Of a DNA stretch of 64,000 nucleotides, positions 42,535-51,475 are shown piece by piece. The notes beneath the pieces are model-generated. The model was not told the origin of the DNA. It searched no databases and saw only the letters and a list, made by a program, of their open reading frames with translations. The translations under genes were made by a program, and so were the position numbers. This DNA comes from an uncultured Alphaproteobacteria bacterium (lineage in GTDB: Bacteria; Pseudomonadota; Alphaproteobacteria; Rs-D84). Every line of letters starts with the position of its first letter. Positions within the stretch are counted from its first letter, which is position 1. The DNA lies in contig CALXWX010000005.1 of NCBI GenBank assembly GCA_944392565.1, positions 1 to 64,000 on the forward strand, read 5' to 3'.

Positions 42535-44970
42535 TCAAGGAACCATTGAATAATTTTTCAAATAACTTGCAAATATGGCATTTTTGTTTTGATTAAACTT
42601 GTCTTGCTTTTTCTTGGCATTGCCCGGCGCCCATGAATACATCGGACCCGTATGTGAATCGCGTCCGGTTTCCAACATGTCCCAATATGCCATTAAGTAT
42701 TCATATTGGTCTGGGTGGTCTTTGTCCCAATTATTAACGGTATCATCACGTTTTTTTATGCGTTCATTTAATTCTTTCAGACGTTCTGTGGCATTATCAA
42801 AATCATTAATTTTGGTATTTAAATCATCTGCCCTGTTTCGCGCGGTGCCATAAACCCGTTGCGCATGTTGCATATCTGTTTGATACTGTGCAATATGTTG
42901 GCGTGCGCGTGCTAATTTTGCCGCCGGAATTTGGGCACGCTGTTGATTTATATCTTGTATTTGATCTTCGATTTGCATGCGCTGCATCATCAGACCATTT
43001 GCCAGTGCATTTGCCGCTGCATTTGGCATGCCCGCAAAAGTGTTCGGGTCGTTCAATTGCGCATTAATTTGTGCAATGGCGCCGTTCAAATTTCTTAAAT
43101 CAGTAGCAAATTTATTATCTTGATCAATTAATGCTTTTGCGTCGTTATACTGTTGTGCTGCCTGGTTAAATGTGGTTTGCTTTTGTTCGGCATCTGTTTT
43201 TGCATTTTGTAAATCTGTTCTTTTCTGGTTAATATTTCCTGCATTTATACCGGCGGCGTCCAGTGTCTGTAATTGGGCCTCATATTGCTGTTTTGTTGTT
43301 GTGTCTGTGGCGTTTTCTGCGTTTCTGCGTGCCTCGGCGGCGACCCGGGCGGCGTCGTTTTGGGTCACCCATGCATCATGTGCATTTTTCATGCGACCGG
43401 TTTTACCGTTAAATTTACTGCCGTTCAGGCGGATTGCATTCCCCGCAATTGTTATCGTATAACCCAGGATCAAGAGCGCAGCTCGCATTGTTTGATCCAT
43501 GGCACCGGTTACAATTTTAACGCCTTCGTTTTTATTCCATGATAAGTCTTTGTCGGAAAAGATAGTGAACAGTTCCTTGTCCGCGCGCAGGGTATCCATA
43601 GTTTTGCTGGTGGTGTATCCGTATTTGACAACCGACAAAACCTCCATCGCTGTCTTGGCTTCATCAATTTTATTATTACGCACCGCATTCAGAATCAGTT
43701 CAGACACCAGCGCCCGCATTTGTCCGCCGTTTTTCAGTGCGCCGGCAAATGCCTTGGGCATGGTGTCTTTTAATTCACCCAGTGTTTTTTCCATCCATTC
43801 AAAATGATCGACCGCACGCGGCGATTTATATTGCAGATTCTTTTTTATTTCGCCCGCGCTGTCCAATAATTTGCCCAATCCATCAGTTGGTTTAAAATTT
43901 GCGCCGGTCAACGCCTTGAAAATCAATTTTGCGGAATTCGAAAAATACAGCCGGTCGCCACGCAGTTTAACATACTTGTCCATATAATCGGACCATGTGT
44001 CCGATACAGTTTCTTTTAACCGTTGCCACGGGGTTAATTCGTCATCGCGCTTTGGCGGGACATAATCTTTGCTGTCTTTGTTTGCATAGTCAACATTGCC
44101 ATTTGCCGCATCCAGATGCTTGGAAATTTTGCCCTTGTCATATTGTTTAAATACATCATATACCTTGGATTCTGTGGCCAGTGTATTCAGAAAATCTTTA
44201 TAATTTCGTTTAAAATAATCCAGGTTGTTGGTGTTCACCGTGCCACTGTCAAATCCGTTTTCTATTTGCGTAAAATCTGGTATTGTTGCACCGGGTTGCA
44301 TACCAATTGCCGTTTGAAAATCAGCCTGGCGCCCATAAACATTTAAATATTGTGCCGCTGTTGTAACTTTATCCTGGAATGCCGGATCTGTATTATATTT
44401 TTTCGATCTGATGCCCGACATTAAATCAGAATACGAAAAATCAGAATCTATTAATCCCCACTGCTTAAAATAAAATTCCAGACTGTTTTTATAGTTTTCC
44501 AAGAATTGCTTAAACGCACCCTGAATCAGTGGTTCGGCGGTTCGCGGGTCCGCAACCGAATTTGAAAACAGATGGGTGTTTGGATCGCCAAAATGTTCTT
44601 TTAAAAAACTGGTTGCCTTGGCATTATCTTTGAACGAGTCTGCATTCGCCGACATTTTGCGGAACGCGTCTTGGAACGCCTTGAACAACTTTTTCCATTC
44701 GTCATCGGTCATTGTCATGTTGCCGGTCAAATCGTCTGGGTGCGTGGGGTTGTTTGCGGTCGCAGAATATGGCATTGTATTTTCGACCAATTTTCCGTTC
44801 GCATCCGTGTGCATCAGTTTCTTTTTCCAATCTTTCATATTGCTCTTGCTACGGAAATCATCGGATTTGGTATATTCATCAAACTGGGCACGCACGGTCG
44901 CCGGCATGGTGTTAAAACGCCGCTGCATATAATACTGCAATAAAAAATCACCCATTTTTACATCTGCCAT
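42535..44970 (-). CDS. Large hypothetical protein, possible virion internal protein
   Basis: An 811-residue protein starting MADVKMGDFLLQYYMQRRFN behind AAAGGGGCGTG. Residues 1-480 are soluble with aromatic-rich segments; one membrane-like helix (AALLILGYTITIAGNAI) lies around residues 500-520; residues 540-740 form a long Gln/Ala-rich coiled coil. There is no signal peptide. It precedes a phage fibre paralogue on the same strand, so an ejection/internal-core role for the phage-like particle is possible. A secreted effector or structural protein is equally possible. No family recognised. Confidence 0.5.
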   Translation of the reverse strand: MADVKMGDFLLQYYMQRRFNTMPATVRAQFDEYTKSDDFRSKSNMKDWKKKLMHTDANGKLVENTMPYSATANNPTHPDDLTGNMTMTDDEWKKLFKAFQDAFRKMSANADSFKDNAKATSFLKEHFGDPNTHLFSNSVADPRTAEPLIQGAFKQFLENYKNSLEFYFKQWGLIDSDFSYSDLMSGIRSKKYNTDPAFQDKVTTAAQYLNVYGRQADFQTAIGMQPGATIPDFTQIENGFDSGTVNTNNLDYFKRNYKDFLNTLATESKVYDVFKQYDKGKISKHLDAANGNVDYANKDSKDYVPPKRDDELTPWQRLKETVSDTWSDYMDKYVKLRGDRLYFSNSAKLIFKALTGANFKPTDGLGKLLDSAGEIKKNLQYKSPRAVDHFEWMEKTLGELKDTMPKAFAGALKNGGQMRALVSELILNAVRNNKIDEAKTAMEVLSVVKYGYTTSKTMDTLRADKELFTIFSDKDLSWNKNEGVKIVTGAMDQTMRAALLILGYTITIAGNAIRLNGSKFNGKTGRMKNAHDAWVTQNDAARVAAEARRNAENATDTTTKQQYEAQLQTLDAAGINAGNINQKRTDLQNAKTDAEQKQTTFNQAAQQYNDAKALIDQDNKFATDLRNLNGAIAQINAQLNDPNTFAGMPNAAANALANGLMMQRMQIEDQIQDINQQRAQIPAAKLARARQHIAQYQTDMQHAQRVYGTARNRADDLNTKINDFDNATERLKELNERIKKRDDTVNNWDKDHPDQYEYLMAYWDMLETGRDSHTGPMYSWAPGNAKKKQDKFNQNKNAIFASYLKNYSMVP

Positions 44971-45083
44971 TTCACGCCCCTTTATCATTTAATTATAGCA
45001 TTTTTTGACAAAATTTCAATATTTCCTGTACAAAAGCATCCGGCAATAGGATATAATCCCCAATATCACAAATGGGGATTATA

Positions 45084-46316
45084 ATGGCACAGGGTTTATC
45101 ATTGCGCCGTTTTCTGCGCAATGTATATGGCTATTCTTTTTTCAATAAATTAATATTGTTGACACCGGTTTATGCCGTTTTTATGCAGGAAAATGGTCTG
45201 AATGATATACAACTGGCATTGATGTTTATAATCCTGTCGGCGGGTACATTTTTAACCCAGATACCAGTTACATGGATAACAAATAAATTTGGCGCCAAAA
45301 ACGCCATTATATTGGGACAAATACTGAAAGCCGCGGCATTTATTTTGTGGTATTTTTATCCAACATTTATTGGATTTGCAATTGGGATGTTTTTATGGGG
45401 TGTTGAATGGGCATTCTTTAATGTTGCATTCGAAGGACTGGTGTACGATGAATTACGCGCCCGCCGGCACCAGCGAATGTATTCGCGCGTTTTGGGCATT
45501 CGATATAATGTCCAGGCGATTGGAACGGCATTATCAGCATTTGGTTCATTGTTAATGTTCGCAGGATATGGTTGGATAACTGTTGCATCGTTAATATCAC
45601 TGGGGTTATCAATTATTTGCATTTTGCGAATGGATTTGCATTCACATAATTTTGGAACAACACATATTCGCAAGATAAATTTTATAAAGTTGTTTAAAAC
45701 AGGGGTTCGTATTTGCGGCAAAACGCCATGTATATTGCTGATGTTGCTGCTCAGCTTGTTTGTCGCAAATATACCATATCTGGATGATTTTTTAAGTCCA
45801 ATTGGCATAGACATTGGATTGCCGGTTGAATATGTCGGATTATTACAATTCTTTGTTTTGGCATGCGCAGTTTTGGGTCAAACATTTGCATACAGATTTA
45901 CGAAAATTCGGGATTGGGTATTATATTTAATTATTTGTGCAGGTGGAATATCGTTTGTTTTATTTTCTGTGTTTTATTCGCTGTCTGGATTATTGGCATT
46001 GGGAATTGCATATGTATTATTCAGCGGATTAAATATATTACTGTATTCACGATTCCAAGACTTTTTGCCATCGCGATATCGTTCGGTTATTTTGTCGCTG
46101 TACAGTATTGGCGATAATATAATTTATATCGGAACATGCTTTGTTATCGGACTTGGTGGCATGCTGGGCAGTTGGCGTTACAGTGTCATGATTTTGGGCA
46201 TGATTTTAATCGGAATTGGATTATGGGCAATTTTATTTATTCGTGATAAATGCGCAATTTCGCCAGCATTGGGGACAGGTGCGGTCAAAACAACACATCC
46301 CGTGGGCAAGGCATAG
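45084..46316 (+). CDS. MFS transporter
   Basis: A 410-residue polytopic protein with about 12 hydrophobic helices, starting MAQGLSLRRFLRN behind TGGGGATT. The loop after helix 2-3 (VTWITNKFGAKNAIILGQ) matches the MFS motif A region, and FFNVAFEGLVYDELRARRHQ is a typical amphipathic linker. It is most like MFS_1 drug/sugar exporters. Substrate not predictable. Confidence 0.82.
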   Translation: MAQGLSLRRFLRNVYGYSFFNKLILLTPVYAVFMQENGLNDIQLALMFIILSAGTFLTQIPVTWITNKFGAKNAIILGQILKAAAFILWYFYPTFIGFAIGMFLWGVEWAFFNVAFEGLVYDELRARRHQRMYSRVLGIRYNVQAIGTALSAFGSLLMFAGYGWITVASLISLGLSIICILRMDLHSHNFGTTHIRKINFIKLFKTGVRICGKTPCILLMLLLSLFVANIPYLDDFLSPIGIDIGLPVEYVGLLQFFVLACAVLGQTFAYRFTKIRDWVLYLIICAGGISFVLFSVFYSLSGLLALGIAYVLFSGLNILLYSRFQDFLPSRYRSVILSLYSIGDNIIYIGTCFVIGLGGMLGSWRYSVMILGMILIGIGLWAILFIRDKCAISPALGTGAVKTTHPVGKA

Positions 46317-46359
46317 GTTCCTGTATATTTCATAGTGCAGTGTATTATAAAATGCATGT

Positions 46360-47037
46360 ATGAAAATAAATTTTCGCGATATATTTTTAAAAATAATTCC
46401 ATATGCATTGTCGGTCGGTGGCGGATTAATTCTGTTTATTGTAACCAAAGACGATATTCACAATCCAAATGTTACGGATTTAATAAACAATATATCTGCA
46501 TCATTGTTGTCAATACCACTGGTGTTTCTGCTGTATGATTATTCTAATTATCTGGTGTCGCGCCGGTTAAAGAAAACATTGGCGGATAACATGGGGGATA
46601 AAATCAGTGTATTGTTGTTGAACCTAACAATTATAATTCGCCAGATTATTGGCGCGCGGGGTAAATTAACATTTGCATCGCTGAATAATATGGGCGATTT
46701 CAGTATATCACATATTGCCGCACATTTGAAAATAACGCCATCTGCGATGAATGGATTGCGTCAATGTCGCGATAATCTGGATAACTTGATATACCACAAT
46801 GCAAATGCGAATGTTTTATCCGCAGATGAAATACAATCACTGTCGGCATTGATGCATGAAATATCCCAGTTAATAAATGAACATTCTTTTCGGAAAAATC
46901 ATCGTGTTGCGGCAAAATATATTAAAAACATCATCGGACATATTACAGATTGGATGGACGCCGATGCATTTGCATCAATGCATTTTCAACAATTGCTTGG
47001 TACCGCGATAACAGATGAAAAACAATCAGTAAAATAA
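46360..47037 (+). CDS. Two-TM hypothetical membrane protein
   Basis: A 225-residue protein with two N-terminal membrane helices (about residues 13-33 and 45-67) and a helical cytoplasmic domain (LTIIIRQIIGARGKLTFASL..., HITDWMDADAFASM). It reads like sensor or uncharacterised membrane proteins without catalytic motifs. A terminator (CCGCGG/CCGCGG) follows. No family recognised. Confidence 0.65.
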   Translation: MKINFRDIFLKIIPYALSVGGGLILFIVTKDDIHNPNVTDLINNISASLLSIPLVFLLYDYSNYLVSRRLKKTLADNMGDKISVLLLNLTIIIRQIIGARGKLTFASLNNMGDFSISHIAAHLKITPSAMNGLRQCRDNLDNLIYHNANANVLSADEIQSLSALMHEISQLINEHSFRKNHRVAAKYIKNIIGHITDWMDADAFASMHFQQLLGTAITDEKQSVK

Positions 47038-47068
47038 ACAAAAAGCCGCGGGAATCCGCGGGTTTTCT

Positions 47069-47240
47069 TGGTGGGGACACAGGGATTCCCTCGCACGGCG
47101 CTGGCGCGCCGGCTGTGGGGCAACCGTGACGATTTGACTGCGTTACACTGGTCAAATCTACTTGGTGTCGAACCCTGGGGCATGGTTCTCGTCCGCTTTG
47201 CCCAGACCAAAAAATAAAACCGCATTGCGGTTTATATTTT
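47069..47240 (-). repeat. Partial duplicate of the tRNA-Lys 3' end
   Basis: On the minus strand, after tRNA-Lys and a terminator (ACCGCA/TGCGGT), a 172-bp unit ends in TCCCTGTGTCCCCACCA, the exact last 17 nt of the tRNA including CCA, followed by another terminator. The unit contains GCGGACGAGAACC, which resembles GCGGATGAGAACC in the tRNA-His array. No gene fits inside. Confidence 0.8.
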
Positions 47241-47316
47241 TGGTGGGGACACAGGGACTCGAACCCTGGACCCAATGATTAAAAGTCATTTGCTCTACCA
47301 ACTGAGCTATGTCCCC
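47241..47316 (-). tRNA. tRNA-Lys (TTT)
   Basis: Full cloverleaf on the minus strand: GGGGACA/TGTCCCC acceptor, anticodon loop CTTTTAA, T-arm GGGTTCGAGTCCC and encoded ACCA. Confidence 0.96.
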
Positions 47317-47537
47317 AAAACTGAACCGGAAAACAGAACCAAATGGTTCTTTTTCCTTGGTCCAGGCGCAATTTTGACATATAAAAAACAAAAAATCAAG
47401 AAAAATCACAAATAACTTGCGTTTTTTGTTCATATTATCGCGTTGCGTGATTGATTTTTGATTCTATCACATCGAACAAAGCCCGGAAATGCGATTGTTT
47501 TATCATGTTCATATTGCGTTTGTCAATAAAAGTTCGT

Positions 47538-47573
47538 TAAAAAAACGCCCCTGTGAATTATGGGGCGTTTTTT
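47538..47573. terminator. Bidirectional terminator
   Basis: ACGCCCC/GGGGCGT hairpin flanked by A6 and T6, after the lipoprotein operon. Confidence 0.85.
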
Positions 47574-47584
47574 GTCGTGGCGAA

Positions 47585-48712
47585 TTACAAATCGTCAATC
47601 AGTGTTTCTGCCAATTCTGTGGCAACGCGACTGGTTAATTTGTTTATTGCGCTGTTGCAACTGACTGCGCCACTTTGGTTAATTGATGCCGATGCATCGC
47701 CACTGGAAACGACTTCCATGGTGGCGGTTTCGATTAATTTATACGATGCGTCCAGATTTGCACTGCTGCTGGTCTTTTTTTCACCGGTCAGTTTGACTTC
47801 GGTTGTGCTGGTATGTGCATTGAAGTCGTTTGTTTCAATTATCAACAGATAATCTGCGACCGTGATTTGATGCAGTTTGTTTGCATTATCTGCATTCGCC
47901 AAATCTGTGTCCAACAGCGACAGTTCTTTTAATTGTTTGTTGATATTATCGCGATCAACCACAGATATTTTTTTGGATTTTGTCAGTGGTTTTTCAATGC
48001 CATCGATAATTTTTTCTTCGATTGTCTTGGATGACTTTTTCTGGCCAACACACGACCATTTTGCATCACCATCCGCCGGCACGATGGCAACGGTATATTC
48101 TGCCTTTTTGATTAAATCAGGCGATTTATAATCATCCAGCACATTTACCTGGGCCGATATTTCAACCATATAAGAATCGTCTTTTTGTTTTTGTGTTTTA
48201 ACGACCTGGTAACTTTTGATTGTGCCTTTGTATTTTGCGTTAATTTCGCGTTGGATTTCCATGCTGGAAACCTCTATGGTGCCACCCTTGTATTCATACG
48301 ATGTGTCTTCGGATGCAGATGCCTGCTGTGACACTGATGATTCTGTGGATGCAGACGACTTTTCCCAGAATTTCAGTCGTGACCACCATGAGCCGCCTTT
48401 TTCTTCGCCATCGGCACTGGCGGAATGTTGGACAGATGCCGCGTGTTCTGCACTGGCCGAATATTCAGAATCAGCAGAATGTTCGTATTTTATTTCTCGG
48501 TCATCTGTCATCTTGAATTTCTTTTCAGACAGATTTGTCGGACCTGCATTTTCAATTGACACCGGTCCGGACTGCCGAATTGCGTTATCGATTGCATCCA
48601 TTGTTGCGGCATATGGACTGGGGCCATATCCTGTGGCGGTTATTGTTTCTATACGCGCATTTGCGGCGCATACCGTCATACACATCAGTGTTGTTATAAA
48701 AATTTTTTTCAT
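47585..48712 (-). CDS. Exported protein of the LpoB-type cluster
   Basis: A 375-residue protein with a signal peptide (CMTVCAANARIE). The opening ITATGYGPSPYAATMDAIDN, then AIRQSGP resembles the FlgT/LpoB-neighbour N-terminal domain (a GYG...A...A..Q/S.G pattern). A Ser/Ala-rich linker (residues 85-145, runs of SAS and HSA) separates it from a C-terminal CsgG-like domain with KKISVVDRDNINKQLKEL. It ends the four-gene operon. Probably periplasmic, with peptidoglycan-synthesis or outer-membrane trafficking roles; unproven. Confidence 0.7.
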   Translation of the reverse strand: MKKIFITTLMCMTVCAANARIETITATGYGPSPYAATMDAIDNAIRQSGPVSIENAGPTNLSEKKFKMTDDREIKYEHSADSEYSASAEHAASVQHSASADGEEKGGSWWSRLKFWEKSSASTESSVSQQASASEDTSYEYKGGTIEVSSMEIQREINAKYKGTIKSYQVVKTQKQKDDSYMVEISAQVNVLDDYKSPDLIKKAEYTVAIVPADGDAKWSCVGQKKSSKTIEEKIIDGIEKPLTKSKKISVVDRDNINKQLKELSLLDTDLANADNANKLHQITVADYLLIIETNDFNAHTSTTEVKLTGEKKTSSSANLDASYKLIETATMEVVSSGDASASINQSGAVSCNSAINKLTSRVATELAETLIDDL

Positions 48713-48769
48713 GATGAAAAACCTCTTGGTTACAAATCAGAAACATTTACGGGCGTTGCCCATAAATGT

Positions 48770-49378
48770 TTACCATGTTTGTGTATCTTTATCGGTCAGT
48801 TTTGTGATAACTTTCTTGTCACTCCATAATTCTGTACCATCGCGCATATCAATCAGATTCAGCGAGAATATATATTCAATCATCTTTTTATTACCCACAG
48901 TGCTGTTTTTCTGGGATATGCGTCCTTCCAGTGTCAGGTCAAATGCCTTGACAGTATTGTTTTTTTGCACGGTGGATTGATCAACCAGGCTGGACCCCGC
49001 CAATTCACGGGACAGCGCGATGTTTTCACTGCGGTCGGCACCAAATGCACTGGTGGTTTTCACAGTACCACTGCGGCGCAGTTCTTTTTTGATATAGTCT
49101 GTCAGATCATCTGTATTGATACGCTGCATGGTATCGTTTTTAATATCGCTGATCATCATGACATATGGTTGCCCGTTTGGTTTCGGCGATGACAATTCGT
49201 ATGCCAACATATCGTCCAGCATTTCTTTCGCGGCGAATTCAAAGTCATTATCAGACAATGTCGCGGTTACATATTCTGATGATTCATCGCGGCTGATTAC
49301 TTGGGTTCCAGTGCTGCACGCGGTTGTTGTTAATGCAACAATTGCGCACATCATATATAAAGCGAAATTGTGTTTCAT
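48770..49378 (-). CDS. lpoB: Penicillin-binding protein activator LpoB-like lipoprotein
   Basis: A 202-residue lipoprotein (signal peptide with lipobox TTAC). The mature part follows LpoB: TATLSDNDFEFAAKEMLDDM, PYVMMISDIKNDTMQRINTD, ELRRSGTVKTTSAFG and FDLTLEGRISQK, then DMRDGTELWSDKKVITK. In E. coli LpoB activates PBP1b from the outer membrane. It lies between a ycfL-like gene and an exported CsgG-like gene, the known cluster arrangement. Confidence 0.88.
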   Translation of the reverse strand: MKHNFALYMMCAIVALTTTACSTGTQVISRDESSEYVTATLSDNDFEFAAKEMLDDMLAYELSSPKPNGQPYVMMISDIKNDTMQRINTDDLTDYIKKELRRSGTVKTTSAFGADRSENIALSRELAGSSLVDQSTVQKNNTVKAFDLTLEGRISQKNSTVGNKKMIEYIFSLNLIDMRDGTELWSDKKVITKLTDKDTQTW

Positions 49379-49410
49379 TTTTTGTGTCCTTTTTTATTTA
49401 AGCGTGTTTG

Positions 49411-49779
49411 TTATTGTTCAATTGGGCGATCGGCGACCAAGATTTTATATGTGTGCGCATTTGCGTTTGGCGCAACCGCCGTCCAATAGAACGGCATATC
49501 TTGGGTTAAATCGGCCCTGGTTGGTTTTGACAGTGTTGTATTTATCCGCATTCCGGCGCCATCAAACCAAATGACAGAGTAATACAGTGTCGTATCGCTG
49601 GTTGTTTCACCTGCCACCGTCAGACGCATAAAATCACGTGGACCGCTGTTATCTTCGGATACAGAAATCGTACTTAATGGTACGCCTGATTGCAGAATAA
49701 TTTTGTCAGGGTTTTTGTTCACGGTCGCACACGCGACCAGTGAACATGCAACCAACATCATCAAGATTTTTCTTGTCAT
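49411..49779 (-). CDS. ycfL: YcfL-like lipoprotein (DUF1425)
   Basis: A 122-residue lipoprotein (signal peptide with lipobox LVAC) of the YcfL type: a single beta domain with FMRLTVAGETTSDTTLYYSV and YYSVIWFDGAGMRIN, then MPFYWTAVAPNANAHTYKI. I start at the ATG behind GGGG (TTGACC-ATG), not the upstream TTG. It sits between a COG3014-like gene and lpoB, as in enterobacteria, where the ycfL-lpoB pair is conserved. Confidence 0.82.
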   Translation of the reverse strand: MTRKILMMLVACSLVACATVNKNPDKIILQSGVPLSTISVSEDNSGPRDFMRLTVAGETTSDTTLYYSVIWFDGAGMRINTTLSKPTRADLTQDMPFYWTAVAPNANAHTYKILVADRPIEQ

Positions 49780-49795
49780 GGTCAACCCCGTGATG

Positions 49796-51097
49796 TTAGT
49801 TTATTTTACCCACAAAAACGCCCAGTTCGGCGGTTGGTGTTGGCATACGCACAAACACCGCAGCGTTTTTGATATCATCCGGAATTTCAACTGTTGTATT
49901 GTTTACTGTAATTTGGCGATTTTCCGGCATTTCGATTCTTGCCACTTGGACTTCGTGTGGCAACGATGTCCATGAACGCAAGTCCCAGTCTTTTTCCATG
50001 CTCATAATTGCGCCAACGGCCAATGTTCCGCCGATTGCCCACAGATCGGATGTTTCCTGGTTTTTATGTGCCATTACGCCCGCGCCAACACCGGCACCTG
50101 CGGCGGCGGCAACTTTACCAACTTCGAATACAACCGAACTGATAATGTTTTGAGTTTTATATTTGTCCAGGTCTGTTTTCACCACAGAATCCATGTTTGC
50201 CAGGAACTGTGTTTCTGTTGTTTCGCCATTTGCGCCAACAAACAATGTTTTTGCCGCCGCGCTGCCTGGGAACACATCTGGGATTGTTAATTGGATGTTA
50301 AATGCCTGTAAAATTTCTGGGGCCAATGAACGCGGCTGAATTTCGCCAACACTGCCGTTTTCAAAGAACACCCAAACATATTGCTTGCCTGACTTAATCG
50401 CGCTGGCATCAGATTTTACAAATGTATTATCTGGGGCAAATTGTTTCACGCGACCCAGATAGTTTTCTGCATTTGTTGTATCGCCATTAACGCCGTCGTA
50501 AATCGCATTCAGATATGTTGTGTACGGGTTAACATAGTCCTTCATTGCCAACACGGCATTATCTGCGGCGGCCATTTCTTGGTTAACTGCTTTTACAATG
50601 CTGTCCAAGTCTGGCAATCCCGGAACCGCGGCGGACTTTTCATCAAATTCCTTGCGCAGGTCTTCGATTTCAGAACCGCTGGCCTGGACATTTTGTACCT
50701 GCAAATCGTATGCCTGTTTAAATTCTTGATTGGCGTATTCGGACTTGTCGGCCATCATCCCCATTGCAGAATAGGTTTTAAACATGATTTTTTCATAGTC
50801 TTTGACGGTATAGCCGGAATCTTCTTCGACCTGGTCTGTTATAACCGCCTCGGTTGCGGCAAAGCACATTTGGCGATTTTCTGTATCATTCGCCCACAGA
50901 TACCCAGTGCCACATTGCAATCCACCCAAATAGATATTATCTGGTTCTGCTTTTTGAACAGTATTCTTTGCCATTGTTTCTGCGGCGGCGGCATATTGAC
51001 CGGCGTCAAACTGTTGTTGGAATGTTTCGTTGGTTTTTGTGAAACTGCTGCTGCATGCGGCCAGCAATGCGGGCAGGACCAGGATAGCTTTTTTCAT
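49796..51097 (-). CDS. COG3014-like lipoprotein
   Basis: A 433-residue lipoprotein (signal peptide with lipobox LAAC), first gene of the lpoB operon. It has a TPR-like helical N-terminal half (FQQQFDAGQYAAAAETMAKN, ENYLGRVKQFAPDN) and a C-terminal part with a glycine-rich hydrophobic stretch (KVAAAAGAGVGAGVMAHKN) and a beta-domain (RTWTSLPHEVQ-like WTSLPHEVQVARIEMPENRQ). This resembles the COG3014 proteins found with lpoB and ycfL. Role likely linked to peptidoglycan synthesis at the outer membrane. Confidence 0.78.
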   Translation of the reverse strand: MKKAILVLPALLAACSSSFTKTNETFQQQFDAGQYAAAAETMAKNTVQKAEPDNIYLGGLQCGTGYLWANDTENRQMCFAATEAVITDQVEEDSGYTVKDYEKIMFKTYSAMGMMADKSEYANQEFKQAYDLQVQNVQASGSEIEDLRKEFDEKSAAVPGLPDLDSIVKAVNQEMAAADNAVLAMKDYVNPYTTYLNAIYDGVNGDTTNAENYLGRVKQFAPDNTFVKSDASAIKSGKQYVWVFFENGSVGEIQPRSLAPEILQAFNIQLTIPDVFPGSAAAKTLFVGANGETTETQFLANMDSVVKTDLDKYKTQNIISSVVFEVGKVAAAAGAGVGAGVMAHKNQETSDLWAIGGTLAVGAIMSMEKDWDLRSWTSLPHEVQVARIEMPENRQITVNNTTVEIPDDIKNAAVFVRMPTPTAELGVFVGKIN

Positions 51098-51125
51098 GTT
51101 TTTCCCTTTCTTTTTATTCCTGTTA

Positions 51126-51370
51126 AAAATAAAAACCGCCCAGCAAACAAGGCGGTCGGGGAGTTCACAAATCAGCTTATTATTGATTCTGCTGCTTTCG
51201 GGGTGTTGCGACCCCTGTTTTATGGCAGACAGCTCCCCGACCCGATTTTTTTCTCAGGCCAGGGATACATAACGACACAAATGCCATGAAACATCGGATT
51301 AACGATGTCTGTTATTTGCACCGAATAAGCCAGGCTTGTGACAGCCCCGAACCAACATCCCTGTTGATTC
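51126..51370 (-). promoter_or_regulatory. Long structured leader of the lpoB operon with terminator
   Basis: Between a strong promoter and the first operon gene lies a 245-nt leader. A first domain is closed by CAGGGAT/ATCCCTG and contains an ACATCG/CGATGT hairpin. A second is closed by GGTCGGGGAG/CTCCCCGACC and contains GGGGT/ACCCC and CAGC/GCTG hairpins. The 3' strand of the second helix overlaps the 5' arm of an intrinsic terminator (ACCGCC/GGCGGT with T-run, 51130-51156), so helix and terminator exclude each other. This is riboswitch-like; class unknown. Confidence 0.55.
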
Positions 51371-51376
51371 ATGCGC

Positions 51377-51405
51377 ATTATAGTGCGACACTAAATGTAA
51401 AGCAA
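51377..51405 (-). promoter_or_regulatory. Promoter of the lpoB operon leader
   Basis: Minus-strand TTGCTT and TATAAT with 17-bp spacing. Confidence 0.7.
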
Positions 51406-51475
51406 ATGATTTTTTACCTGGTTTCTATATATGTATTTTCTTGTCAAATTCATATAATAGATTTATGATTTTCGT

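Noticed and set aside
51126..51370. 6S RNA or RNase P RNA
   Set aside because: The fold has two side-by-side domains rather than one long rod, lacks GAGGAAAGTC, and ends in a terminator right before the operon on the same strand.
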